Source: Comamonadaceae bacterium
GTDB taxonomy: Bacteria > Pseudomonadota > Gammaproteobacteria > Burkholderiales > Burkholderiaceae_C
Assembly: GCA_021286965.1 (NCBI GenBank)
Contig: JAJTBK010000486.1
Location: forward strand, 1 to 8,242
DNA length: 8,242 bases
Reading direction: 5' to 3'
The translations under genes were made by a program, and so were the position numbers. Each line of letters opens with the position of its first letter. The first letter of the stretch is position 1. A model generated the notes under the pieces. It ran no database searches. It was not told where the DNA came from and saw only the letters and a list, made by a program, of their open reading frames with translations. Of the stretch, positions 1 through 7,760 are shown piece by piece.

Positions 1-1108
1 CGAGGTCATCACCCGCTTTGCCAGCCGCTACGCCCTGCACGGCGTCCCCAAGTTCACGCCCGACGGGCGCTACGTCTTCTTCGGCTCACGCGACGGCTGG
101 ATCACCAAGTACGACCTGTGGCGCCTGCAGGTGGTGGCCGAGGTGCGCGCGGGTCTCAACATGCGCAACGTCGCCGTCAGCGGCGATGGCCGCTGGGTCA
201 TGGCCGCCAACTACCTGCCGCACAGCCTGGCGCTGTTCGACGCCGACCTGAATCTGGTCAAAACCTACGACGCTGCCACCCTTGACGGCAAGCGCAGCTC
301 GCGCGTCTCGGCGGTGTACGACGCCACGCCGCGCAACAGCTTCGTCGTCGCCCTCAAGGACATCCCCGAGCTGTGGGAGATTTCGTACGACAAGAAAGCC
401 GCCCCCATCTACGACGGCTACGTGCACGACTACAAAATGGGCGAAGCCCTGCCCAAGCCCGGCTACCTGGGCGTGCGCCGCACGCCGCTGGACGAGCCGC
501 TCGATGATTTCTTCTTCGACCAAAGCTACCGCCACGCCCTGGGCGCCACCCGCCCCAAGGCCGGCGCCGCCGCCAGCGCCAGCGCCCAGGTGGTGAACCT
601 GGACGTGCGCCGCAAAATTGCCGACCTGCCCATCGCCGGGATGCCGCACCTGGGCTCGGGCATCACCTTCGCCTGGAATGGCACCACCGTGCTCGCCAGC
701 CCGAATCTGGGCGGCGGCGCGGTCGATGTGATCGACATGCAGACCTGGAAGACGGTGCGCACCATCCCCACGCCCGGCGCCGGCTTCTTCATGCGCAGCC
801 ACGAGAACACGCCCTACGCCTGGACGGATTCGATGATGAGCAAGGAGGGCAAGGATCGCCTGACGATCATCGACAAACGCACCCTGGAGCCCGTGGCCGA
901 GGTGCGCGAGCCTGGCAAGACGCTGGCGCACATCGAGTTCACGCGCGACGGCCGCTACGCCCTGGCCAGCGTCTGGGAGATGGATGGCGCCATCGTCGTC
1001 TACGACGCGGCGACCTTCAAAGAGGTCAAGCGCCTGCCCATGCATAAGCCAGTAGGGAAATACAACGTGTGGAATAAAATAACCAGGAGCGAGGGTACCT
1101 CCCATTGA
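1..1108 (+). CDS. nirN: NirN, heme d1 biosynthesis cytochrome (3' part; 5' end outside window)
   Basis: The open frame enters at base 2 and gives 368 residues of a cytochrome cd1-type d1 propeller, ending in GTSH. NirN is a periplasmic c-type cytochrome that oxidises dihydro-heme d1 to heme d1 for nitrite reductase NirS. The usual N-terminal cytochrome c domain would lie left of the window. The His of YALHG (38-40) aligns, from memory, with the NirS proximal d1 ligand, and the His of PHLGSG (647-649) with one catalytic His of NirS. The second catalytic His (TSH.GD in NirS) is Asn here (SPNLGG, codon 704-706), which argues against NirS. The C-terminus (PVGKYNVWNKI...GTSH) is NirN-like; NirF, the closest alternative, ends in a different PSG-type motif and has a different ligand region. 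An Ala-rich loop (about 541-590) interrupts the propeller. An internal ATG at 170 is not a real start, because homology extends upstream of it. Confidence 0.88.
   Translation, partial: EVITRFASRYALHGVPKFTPDGRYVFFGSRDGWITKYDLWRLQVVAEVRAGLNMRNVAVSGDGRWVMAANYLPHSLALFDADLNLVKTYDAATLDGKRSSRVSAVYDATPRNSFVVALKDIPELWEISYDKKAAPIYDGYVHDYKMGEALPKPGYLGVRRTPLDEPLDDFFFDQSYRHALGATRPKAGAAASASAQVVNLDVRRKIADLPIAGMPHLGSGITFAWNGTTVLASPNLGGGAVDVIDMQTWKTVRTIPTPGAGFFMRSHENTPYAWTDSMMSKEGKDRLTIIDKRTLEPVAEVREPGKTLAHIEFTRDGRYALASVWEMDGAIVVYDAATFKEVKRLPMHKPVGKYNVWNKITRSEGTSH
1091..1095 (+). promoter_or_regulatory. Shine-Dalgarno supporting the TTG start of norE
   Basis: GAGGG lies 9 nt upstream of TTG 1105, inside the last codons of nirN. 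A second purine run (AGGAG, 1085-1089) lies just before it. The first in-frame ATG of norE (1231) would remove the first membrane segment, so this site decides in favour of the TTG start that overlaps the nirN stop. Confidence 0.55.
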
Positions 1109-1719
1109 CATACTCAGCCAGTTCCACATTCGATAGCGCGCTGCCTCCAGCGCCCACCGCCGCCACGACAAGGCTGCCAGGCGATCTGGTGGTGTGGTTT
1201 CTGGTGCTACTGGAACTGCTGACCTTCGCCATGCTGTTCGTCGCCTTTGCCGGCGCGCGGCTCAAACACCCCGATCTCTTTGCCGCCGGCCAGGCGACGC
1301 TGGATCTGAACTCCGGCGCCATCAACACCGTGCTGCTCATCAGCGCCAGCGCCTGCGCCGCGCGCGCGCTGCACAGCGTGCAGCAGCGCAGCCCGCAGGT
1401 GGCGGCGCGCTGGCTGCTCGCCGCCCTGCTCTTTGGGCTGGGCTTTCTGGGCGTGAAAAGCGTGGAGTACCTGCACAAATGGCAGGAAGGCATCGACGTG
1501 GCGAACAACACCTTCGCCATGCTCTACGTCGGCATCACCGGTTTTCACTTTTTGCACGCCGCCGTCGGCTGCCTGTTCTTCGCCCTGCTCTGGGCCCCGA
1601 CCCGGCGCGGCGCCTACAGCCCGGAAAACTGCCACACGCTCGAGACCGTGACCGTCTTCTGGCACATGGTCGATTTGCTGTGGATGGTGCTCTTCCCCTT
1701 GATCTACGTGCTGCGCTGA
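1105..1719 (+). CDS. norE: NorE, cytochrome c oxidase subunit III-like protein
   Basis: This 204-residue integral membrane protein belongs to the heme-copper oxidase subunit III family and is found in nor clusters as NorE. NorE is not a core subunit of NO reductase; mutants in other denitrifiers show reduced NO reduction, so it is regarded as accessory. About five hydrophobic segments are visible (roughly residues 28-50, 72-90, 102-120, 135-163 and 182-203). Family-type motifs are LLELLTF (34-40), FHFLHA (147-152) and WHMVDLLW (186-193). The N-terminal 25 residues are polar and Ala/Pro-rich. The start is TTG, overlapping the nirN stop as TTGA, which implies translational coupling. GTG codons at 1189 and 1192 are alternatives but would clip the first helix. 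A 99-base gap to norF holds a palindromic repeat. Confidence 0.87.
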   Translation: MTYSASSTFDSALPPAPTAATTRLPGDLVVWFLVLLELLTFAMLFVAFAGARLKHPDLFAAGQATLDLNSGAINTVLLISASACAARALHSVQQRSPQVAARWLLAALLFGLGFLGVKSVEYLHKWQEGIDVANNTFAMLYVGITGFHFLHAAVGCLFFALLWAPTRRGAYSPENCHTLETVTVFWHMVDLLWMVLFPLIYVLR

Positions 1720-1740
1720 GCAGCCGCCATTTCGCCAGTT

Positions 1741-1795
1741 AGCTATTTATTTGATAGTTACTAACGCTTACCCAGTAAGCGCTAGAGGCCAAAAA
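1741..1795. repeat. Two-hairpin palindromic repeat between norE and norF (Comamonadaceae-type interspersed element)
   Basis: Two adjacent inverted repeats are visible. The first is AGCTAT (1741-1746) facing ATAGTT (1754-1759), with one G-T pair and a 7-nt loop. The second is an 11-bp dyad (1761-1771 with 1775-1785) around a CCA loop, with a single mismatch (A1764/C1782); its inner 7 bp (CGCTTAC/GTAAGCG) are perfect. A short A-run follows (1791-1795). From memory, AGCGCTAGAGGC-type palindromes of this design occur many times in Acidovorax-related genomes, usually between genes. It could act as an mRNA-processing or stability element, or as a weak terminator on either strand. It is AT-richer than the flanking genes. 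Confidence 0.6.
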
Positions 1796-1818
1796 CACCC
1801 TTGCTTTGGAGTCCTGCC

Positions 1819-2091
1819 ATGACCGCACGCCGCATCAACACCATCTGGGTTCTGCTGCTGCTGGCCACCGCGCTGACCTGGTGGCTGGGCGAAAGCGGCA
1901 ACGCCGTGCGCGCCGAATTCGTCAGCGCAGCCATCGTCCTTGGGCTGGCGGCGTTCAAGGGCTACCTCATCGCCATGGACTACATGGAGCTGCGCCACGC
2001 ACCGCGCCTGTGGCGTGGCCTGGTGCTGGGCTGGCTGCTGGTGGTGGCGCTGGCCCTCATCGGTGTCTCTTTCTGGCATTCCCTTAGGTAA
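1819..2091 (+). CDS. norF: NorF, cytochrome c oxidase subunit IV-like small membrane protein
   Basis: This 90-residue protein has three predicted membrane helices (about 9-24, 33-55 and 66-86). It resembles the prokaryotic COX IV family that accompanies NorE in denitrifiers. The helix 2 region KGYLIAMDYMELRHAP (47-62) is the most recognisable part; family members carry a similar F/Y-M-E-L-R signature. The ATG at 1819 is preferred over an in-frame TTG at 1801 because GGAG (1808-1811) sits 7 nt before it. The role is accessory to NO reductase assembly or activity and is not biochemically defined. It sits between norE and the norC promoter, so it is probably read from the nirN-norE transcript through the repeat at 1741-1795. 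Confidence 0.82.
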   Translation: MTARRINTIWVLLLLATALTWWLGESGNAVRAEFVSAAIVLGLAAFKGYLIAMDYMELRHAPRLWRGLVLGWLLVVALALIGVSFWHSLR

Positions 2092-2117
2092 TTACTCCTA
2101 GCCACCGCCGGCTTTTC

Positions 2118-2131
2118 TTGATCAAGTTCAA
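2118..2131 (+). promoter_or_regulatory. FNR/DNR-type operator of the norCB promoter
   Basis: TTGATcaagTTCAA matches the Fnr-family consensus TTGAT-N4-ATCAA at 9 of 10 defined positions. The dyad extends one base on each side (CTTGA...TCAAG, 2117-2132, centre 2124.5). Class II activation places the start site about 41.5 bp downstream, near 2166; GATAAA at 2157-2162 is the nearest -10-like hexamer. A strong Shine-Dalgarno, AGGAGG (2178-2183), lies 8 nt before the norC ATG. The 100-base gap is clearly AT-richer than its surroundings, as expected of a promoter. The likely regulator is the DNR-type protein encoded at 7027-7749; Anr/Fnr could also bind. Confidence 0.8.
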
Positions 2132-2191
2132 GGAAATCGGCATCATTAAAGAGGAAGATAAAGTTCCCATTTAAAAAAGGAGGGCTTAGGA

Positions 2192-2626
2192 ATGAGCCAG
2201 GTACACAGCGGGTTTACCAAACAAATGGCCCGCAACATGTTCTACGGTGGCACGGTGTTCTTCGCACTGCTGTTCACCGGATTGATCTTGGACAGCGAGC
2301 GGCGCATTCCCGAGCGCTCGAACGACCACGCCATCACCCCGGCCGTGATCGCCGGCAAGAAAGTCTGGGAGACCAACAACTGCATCGGCTGCCACACGCT
2401 GCTGGGCGAGGGCGCGTACTTCGCACCCGAGCTGGGCAACGTCTACAAGCGCCGTGGCCCGGATTTCATCAAGGCCTGGATCGCCTCGATGCCCACCAAC
2501 ACCCCGGGTCGCCGCCAGATGCCGCAGTTCAACCTGAGCGAGCAGCAGCTCAATGACCTGGTCGAGTTCCTCAAGTGGACCGGCGAGATCAACACCGAAA
2601 ACTGGCCGCCCAACATCGAAGGCTGA
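2192..2626 (+). CDS. norC: NorC, cytochrome c subunit of nitric oxide reductase
   Basis: NorC is the membrane-anchored c-type cytochrome that passes electrons from periplasmic donors to NorB in cytochrome c-dependent NO reductase. The protein has 144 residues, the normal family length. It has an uncleaved N-terminal anchor helix (about 17-34), then a periplasmic monoheme domain with CIGCH at 64-68 (His68 the proximal ligand). The probable distal ligand is Met110 in the RRQMPQF segment. LLGEGAYFAPEL (70-81) is typical of NorC. The ATG follows a strong AGGAGG. The gene is the first of the norCB transcript, 60 nt downstream of the FNR/DNR box, and is separated from norB by only 15 nt. Confidence 0.97.
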   Translation: MSQVHSGFTKQMARNMFYGGTVFFALLFTGLILDSERRIPERSNDHAITPAVIAGKKVWETNNCIGCHTLLGEGAYFAPELGNVYKRRGPDFIKAWIASMPTNTPGRRQMPQFNLSEQQLNDLVEFLKWTGEINTENWPPNIEG

Positions 2627-4129
<1,503 letters not shown>

Positions 4130-4155
4130 TGCCCGCCTTGCGCTAGCATCCCCCT

Positions 4156-4186
4156 GAACTTGCGCCGCTTTACGCGGCGCAAGTTC
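4156..4186 (+). terminator. Strong hairpin between norB and norQ, possible partial terminator or mRNA-stability element
   Basis: GAACTTGCGCCGC (4156-4168) and its exact reverse complement (4174-4186) form a perfect 13-bp stem around the loop TTTAC. Only three T residues follow (4188-4190), so efficient intrinsic termination is doubtful. The position, 26 bases after the norB stop and 22 before norQ, fits attenuation or protection of the norCB message, giving less NorQD than NorCB. It lies in non-coding sequence and is not part of either gene. Confidence 0.7.
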
Positions 4187-4208
4187 CTTTGAACCGAGAT
4201 ACAAGCCC

Positions 4209-5027
4209 ATGGACCACAGCGAACAACACCACCTGACGGCCAACGATGCCCAGGCGCCCTACTACGCAGAGCAAGGCGGCGAGGCCGCGCTCTTCGAGCA
4301 CGCCTTCGCCCAGCGCCTGCCGGTGCTCATCAAAGGGCCCACGGGCTGTGGCAAGACCCGGTTCGTGGAACACATGGCAGCGCGCCTCCAGCGCCCCCTG
4401 ATCACCGTCAGCTGCCACGACGACCTCTCGGCCGCCGACCTCGTCGGACGCCACCTGATCGCCGACGGCAGCACCGTCTGGGCCGACGGCCCACTGACCC
4501 GCGCCGTGCGCCAGGGCGCCATCTGCTACCTCGACGAAGTGGTCGAGGCCCGCAAAGACACCACCGTCGTGCTGCACCCGCTGGCCGACGACCGCCGCGT
4601 GCTGCCCATCGAGCGCACGGGCGAACACATCGCCGCCGCCCCCGGCTTCATGCTGGTGGTGAGCTACAACCCCGGCTACCAGAACGTGCTCAAGAGCTTG
4701 AAGCCGAGCACGCGCCAGCGCTTCATCGCGCTCAACTTCGACTACCCCGCGCCCGCCATCGAGCAGGCCATCGTGGCACGCGAGTCAGGCGTCAGCCCGG
4801 CCATCGCCGAACAGCTCGTCAACCTGGCCCAGGCCCTGCGCCGCCTGACGGAGCAAGACCTGGAGGAAACCGTCAGCACCCGCCTGCTGGTCATGGCTGC
4901 GCGCCTGGTGGCCAGCGGCGTCGCCCTGCACACCGCCTGCCAGGCCGCCGTGGTCGATGCCCTGACCGACGATGCCGACACCGCCGCCGCCCTGGCCGAA
5001 GTGGTGGCCGCCGTGCTGCAGCACTAA
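4209..5027 (+). CDS. norQ: NorQ, MoxR/CbbQ-type AAA+ ATPase for NO reductase activation
   Basis: NorQ is a cytoplasmic AAA+ ATPase that works with NorD to activate NorCB, most likely by enabling insertion of the non-heme FeB iron. The protein has 272 residues, normal for the CbbQ/NirQ/NorQ group. Walker A is GPTGCGKT (43-50), Walker B is ICYLDE (105-110), sensor 1 is the Asn of SYNPGY (154) and an arginine-finger region is STRQRF (167-172). The C-terminal part (about 180-272) is the helical CbbQ_C-type lid. The start is the first ATG; its Shine-Dalgarno is weak (CGAGA, 4195-4199), in contrast to norC and norB, suggesting lower expression or dependence on upstream translation. norD follows after 20 nt. 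Confidence 0.95.
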   Translation: MDHSEQHHLTANDAQAPYYAEQGGEAALFEHAFAQRLPVLIKGPTGCGKTRFVEHMAARLQRPLITVSCHDDLSAADLVGRHLIADGSTVWADGPLTRAVRQGAICYLDEVVEARKDTTVVLHPLADDRRVLPIERTGEHIAAAPGFMLVVSYNPGYQNVLKSLKPSTRQRFIALNFDYPAPAIEQAIVARESGVSPAIAEQLVNLAQALRRLTEQDLEETVSTRLLVMAARLVASGVALHTACQAAVVDALTDDADTAAALAEVVAAVLQH

Positions 5028-5047
5028 CGCCCCGCCCGGAGAGCCGC

Positions 5048-6880
5048 ATGGAAGAATGGGTTGGCGAGCAATGGCACCGCTTCATCACGCGTGCCGCCAG
5101 TGGCCGCACCTCACGCGCGCCGGTGCGCCTGGAGGACATGCAGCGCAGCATCGGCCTGCTGTTTCGCGCCGCTGGCGGTGAGCAGAGCACCCGCATCGCC
5201 CCCGCCGGTCACAGCCGCGTCGGTGGCGTGCGCAGCCTGCTGCAGCGCATGGCCGGTGGCGGCACGCACGCCGTGCTCGGCCAGTGGCAAAACGACGTCC
5301 TGGCGCTGCCGCCCGAGATCGGCGTCTTCGACGACGCGGCCCGCAACCGCCAGCTCTACCTCTGGCTCGCGGCCCTGGGCGCCCACCTGCAGCCCAGCGG
5401 CGACTGGCTGGGCGACCATATCGCCGCCACCGAGGCGGCCCTGCACACCTACCCCGGGCTGCGCCCGCAGTACGCAGCGCTGCGCGCCGCGCAACTCGCC
5501 CAACGCCCCGACCTGGCGCGCCTGCGCGGCGCCGCCGCCAACGCCGAGCGCGCCGTGCAACAGGCCCTGCACGGCCAGGCCACGCCCGGCCTGCGCGTGC
5601 AGCACACCGACGTCGCACCGCTATGGCTGTGGCTGACCCTGCCCAAGGCCGGCACGGCCCAGGCCGCCAAGGCCCTGGGCGACCCCGACAAAGAAGGGCA
5701 AGACAGCCCCGGCCAACAAGCCAAGACCAAGGATGCGCGCCGGCGCGCCGCACAGTCGGTCGAGGGTGAGCGCAACGGTACGCCGATGGTGATGTTCTTT
5801 CGCACCGAGGCCATCCTCTCCTGGACCGAGTTCACCCGCGTCAACCGCGACGAAGACGACGACGATGACGGCAACCAGCTCAACGCCGCCAACGACATGG
5901 ACGAGCTGCACATTGCCCCGAACGGCGAAGCCGCCGCCTCGCGCGTCAAGTTCGACCTCGACCTGCCCAGCGCCGCGCAAGACGACCTGCCCCTGGGCCC
6001 GGGCGAAAAATACCCCGAATGGGACTACCGCCGCGCCCTGCTGCAAAAAGACCATTGCGCCGTGCAGCGCGTCATCGCACGCGACGCCGCCCCCTACCAT
6101 CCGCCGCCGGCGCTGCGCGCCGTGGCGCGGCAGATGCGCCGGCGCCTCGAAGCCCTGCGCGCCGCCCCCGGGCGCGTGCGCGGGCGCACCGAAGGCGACG
6201 AGATCGACATCGACGCCTGGGTACGCCACCAGGTCGATGCCGGCCAGGCACCGCGCAGCGAAGCGCCGCCGATCTTCATCCAGCGCCAGCGCACCGAGCG
6301 CAGCCTGGCAACGCTGCTGCTGGCCGACCTCTCGCTCTCCACCGACTGCTACGCCACGCAGGAGGCGCGCGTCATCGACGTCATCCGCGACGCCCTGCAC
6401 GTTTTTGGCGAGGCCCTGGCCGCGAGCAGCGACGCCTTTGAGATGCTGGGCTTTTCCTCGGTGCGACGCCAGCACGTGCGCATCCAGCACCTCAAGGGTT
6501 TTGACGAACGCTGGGACGGCAACGCCATCGCGCGCGTCAACGCCATCAAGCCCGGCTACTACACGCGCATGGGCGCCGCCCTGCGCCACGCCACGGCGCG
6601 CCTGGCACAGCGCAGCGAGCGCCAGCGCCTGCTGCTCATCCTCACCGACGGCAAGCCCAACGACCTCGACATCTACGAAGGCCGCTATGGCCTGGAGGAC
6701 ACGCGCCACGCCGTGCACGCCGCCCGCGCCGCCGGCCTGACCCCGTTTTGCGTGACAATCGACGCCCAGGCGCACGACTACCTGCCGCACCTCTTTGGCT
6801 CCCAAGGCTACGCCCTGGTGCACCGGCCGCAGGATCTGGTACACCGCCTGGCGCAGGCCTACGCGGGCTTGACCCGCTGA
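5048..6880 (+). CDS. norD: NorD, VWA-domain activation protein for NO reductase
   Basis: NorD is the partner of NorQ in activating NorCB. The protein has 610 residues, about the usual length. The N-terminal two thirds are alpha-helical and Arg/Ala-rich, with an acidic run (268-274, seven D/E residues) in the middle. The C-terminal von Willebrand factor A domain (about 420-605) has a complete MIDAS: DLSLS (Asp427, Ser429, Ser431), Thr506 in YYTRMG and Asp534 in LTDGKPND. These residues coordinate the metal that family members use to contact a partner protein. No signal peptide or membrane helix is seen, so it is expected in the cytoplasm at the membrane face. GGAG (5038-5041) precedes the ATG by 6 nt. 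No clear intrinsic terminator follows the gene. Confidence 0.95.
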   Translation: MEEWVGEQWHRFITRAASGRTSRAPVRLEDMQRSIGLLFRAAGGEQSTRIAPAGHSRVGGVRSLLQRMAGGGTHAVLGQWQNDVLALPPEIGVFDDAARNRQLYLWLAALGAHLQPSGDWLGDHIAATEAALHTYPGLRPQYAALRAAQLAQRPDLARLRGAAANAERAVQQALHGQATPGLRVQHTDVAPLWLWLTLPKAGTAQAAKALGDPDKEGQDSPGQQAKTKDARRRAAQSVEGERNGTPMVMFFRTEAILSWTEFTRVNRDEDDDDDGNQLNAANDMDELHIAPNGEAAASRVKFDLDLPSAAQDDLPLGPGEKYPEWDYRRALLQKDHCAVQRVIARDAAPYHPPPALRAVARQMRRRLEALRAAPGRVRGRTEGDEIDIDAWVRHQVDAGQAPRSEAPPIFIQRQRTERSLATLLLADLSLSTDCYATQEARVIDVIRDALHVFGEALAASSDAFEMLGFSSVRRQHVRIQHLKGFDERWDGNAIARVNAIKPGYYTRMGAALRHATARLAQRSERQRLLLILTDGKPNDLDIYEGRYGLEDTRHAVHAARAAGLTPFCVTIDAQAHDYLPHLFGSQGYALVHRPQDLVHRLAQAYAGLTR

Positions 6881-6957
6881 CCCGCCTGCCGTCATCTCGC
6901 CCCCCTGCCCCCGGTGCGGACATGACTGAGTGATTTGCCCCAGCAGAATGCTTTGCC

Positions 6958-6971
6958 TTGACTTATGTCAT
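6958..6971 (+). promoter_or_regulatory. Degenerate DNR/FNR-like dyad upstream of the dnr-type gene
   Basis: TTGACttatGTCAT contains a perfect TGAC-N4-GTCA dyad and matches the Fnr-family consensus TTGAT-N4-ATCAA at 7 of 10 defined positions. It is centred 62.5 bases before the regulator's ATG (7027). The TGAC/GTCA variant of the half-site is known among Anr/Dnr targets. A class II start would fall near 7006, where no good -10 lies at the right distance; TAATAC (7004-7009) would place the start about 10 bases later. Autoregulation, or control by Anr/Fnr, is an inference. The TTG of this box is also in frame with the gene but is not a credible start. Confidence 0.5.
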
Positions 6972-7026
6972 GATGGCAGGCGATTGGATTCTGCTCCCAG
7001 GGTTAATACTGAGAATAATTCGCACC

Positions 7027-7749
7027 ATGGACATTCAGCAATTCGACATCCCCCGCTACCTCGCCGCCCTGCCCCTGTTTCAGGAGATGACACCCGCAGA
7101 GCTGCAACGCCTGGCCAGCGGCTGTCGCCTGCGCCGCTACGCACGCGGCGAGTGCGTGTTCCGCGTCGGAATGCCGTGCGAAGAGTTCCACGTCACCGTC
7201 ACCGGCCAGGTCAAGCTGTTTGCCATTTCCCCGGCAGGCCAGGAAAAAGTGATTGAACTGGCCGGCCCGGGCGTGAGTTTTGCCGAGGCGCTGATGTTCA
7301 CCGACCGGCCCTACATCATCAACGCCCAGGCCCTGGCCGACGCCCTGGTGCTGAGCGTCGGCAAGGCCGCCGTGGTGCGCGAGATCGAGGCCGATCCACG
7401 CTTTGCCATGCACATGCTCGCCGGCATCTCGCGCCGCCTGCATGGCCTGGTGCACGACGTGCAGGCGTACTCGCTGCACAGCGGGATGCAGCGCGTCATC
7501 GGCTACCTGCTGCACTCGCTGCCCGAAGACAACGCCGGCGCCAGCGCCACCCCGCCCTGCCAGGCTGCCGTGGCGCTCAACGTCTCGCTGCCGGTGAGCA
7601 AGGCGACCATCGCCTCGCGCCTGTCGATCACGCCGGAGTATTTCTCGCGCGTGCTGCACGAGCTCGAGACCGCCGGCCTGATCCGCATCGACAAGCGCGA
7701 CATCCACATCCCCGACGCTGCGCGCCTGGCCAGCCACACGCTGCAGTAA
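7027..7749 (+). CDS. dnr: DNR-type Crp/Fnr-family regulator of denitrification
   Basis: This 240-residue regulator has an N-terminal cyclic-nucleotide-binding-like sensor (about 15-125), a long dimerisation helix (about 125-165) and a C-terminal helix-turn-helix (about 188-222). CVFRVG (43-48), GQEKVIEL (71-78) and FAEALMF (85-91) closely match P. aeruginosa DNR. The recognition helix has PEYFSR (Glu204, Ser207, Arg208), the E..SR pattern that reads TTGAT half-sites. The CxxC N-terminal cluster of FNR is absent, so it is not an iron-sulfur oxygen sensor; DNR proteins sense NO through heme. ATG 7027 gives the family-like N-terminus but has only a weak GAGAA (7011-7015) upstream; in-frame ATGs at 6970 and 6973 abut the dyad and are less likely. 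Placement after norD suggests it controls the norCB promoter. NnrR or another DNR paralogue name is possible. Confidence 0.9.
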   Translation: MDIQQFDIPRYLAALPLFQEMTPAELQRLASGCRLRRYARGECVFRVGMPCEEFHVTVTGQVKLFAISPAGQEKVIELAGPGVSFAEALMFTDRPYIINAQALADALVLSVGKAAVVREIEADPRFAMHMLAGISRRLHGLVHDVQAYSLHSGMQRVIGYLLHSLPEDNAGASATPPCQAAVALNVSLPVSKATIASRLSITPEYFSRVLHELETAGLIRIDKRDIHIPDAARLASHTLQ

Positions 7750-7760
7750 AGCCGGCCCGC

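Noticed and set aside
1105..1133. TTGACA at 1105-1110 as a sigma70 -35 element for norE
   Set aside because: No acceptable -10 hexamer lies 16-18 bases downstream (the sequence there is ATTCGA), and the hexamer is explained by the nirN stop and norE start.
86..1171. A 361-codon minus-strand frame opposite nirN
   Set aside because: It is a shadow of nirN with Gly/Ala/Val/His-biased composition and no recognisable domain.
1751..1764. FNR-like site TTGATagttACTAA before norF
   Set aside because: Only the left half matches; the right half has two mismatches and lies within the palindromic repeat, which explains the sequence better.
6863..6877. Small hairpin GCGGG/CCCGC at the end of norD as a terminator
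   Set aside because: Only 5 bp, inside the coding sequence, and no T-tract follows. The C-rich stretch at 6898-6912 might favour Rho, but that cannot be shown from sequence alone.
5621..6895. A 424-codon minus-strand frame opposite norD
   Set aside because: Same cause: it lies antisense to a gene with a complete MIDAS domain and has no motifs of its own.
6642..6923. A 93-codon minus-strand frame running from norD into the norD-dnr gap
   Set aside because: Arg/Gly-rich translation, mostly antisense to norD, with no Shine-Dalgarno assessed as convincing.
6958..7026. An extended N-terminus for the dnr gene starting at TTG 6958 or ATG 6970/6973
   Set aside because: These starts overlap the operator-like dyad, add residues unlike DNR proteins, and ATG 7027 gives the expected family length.
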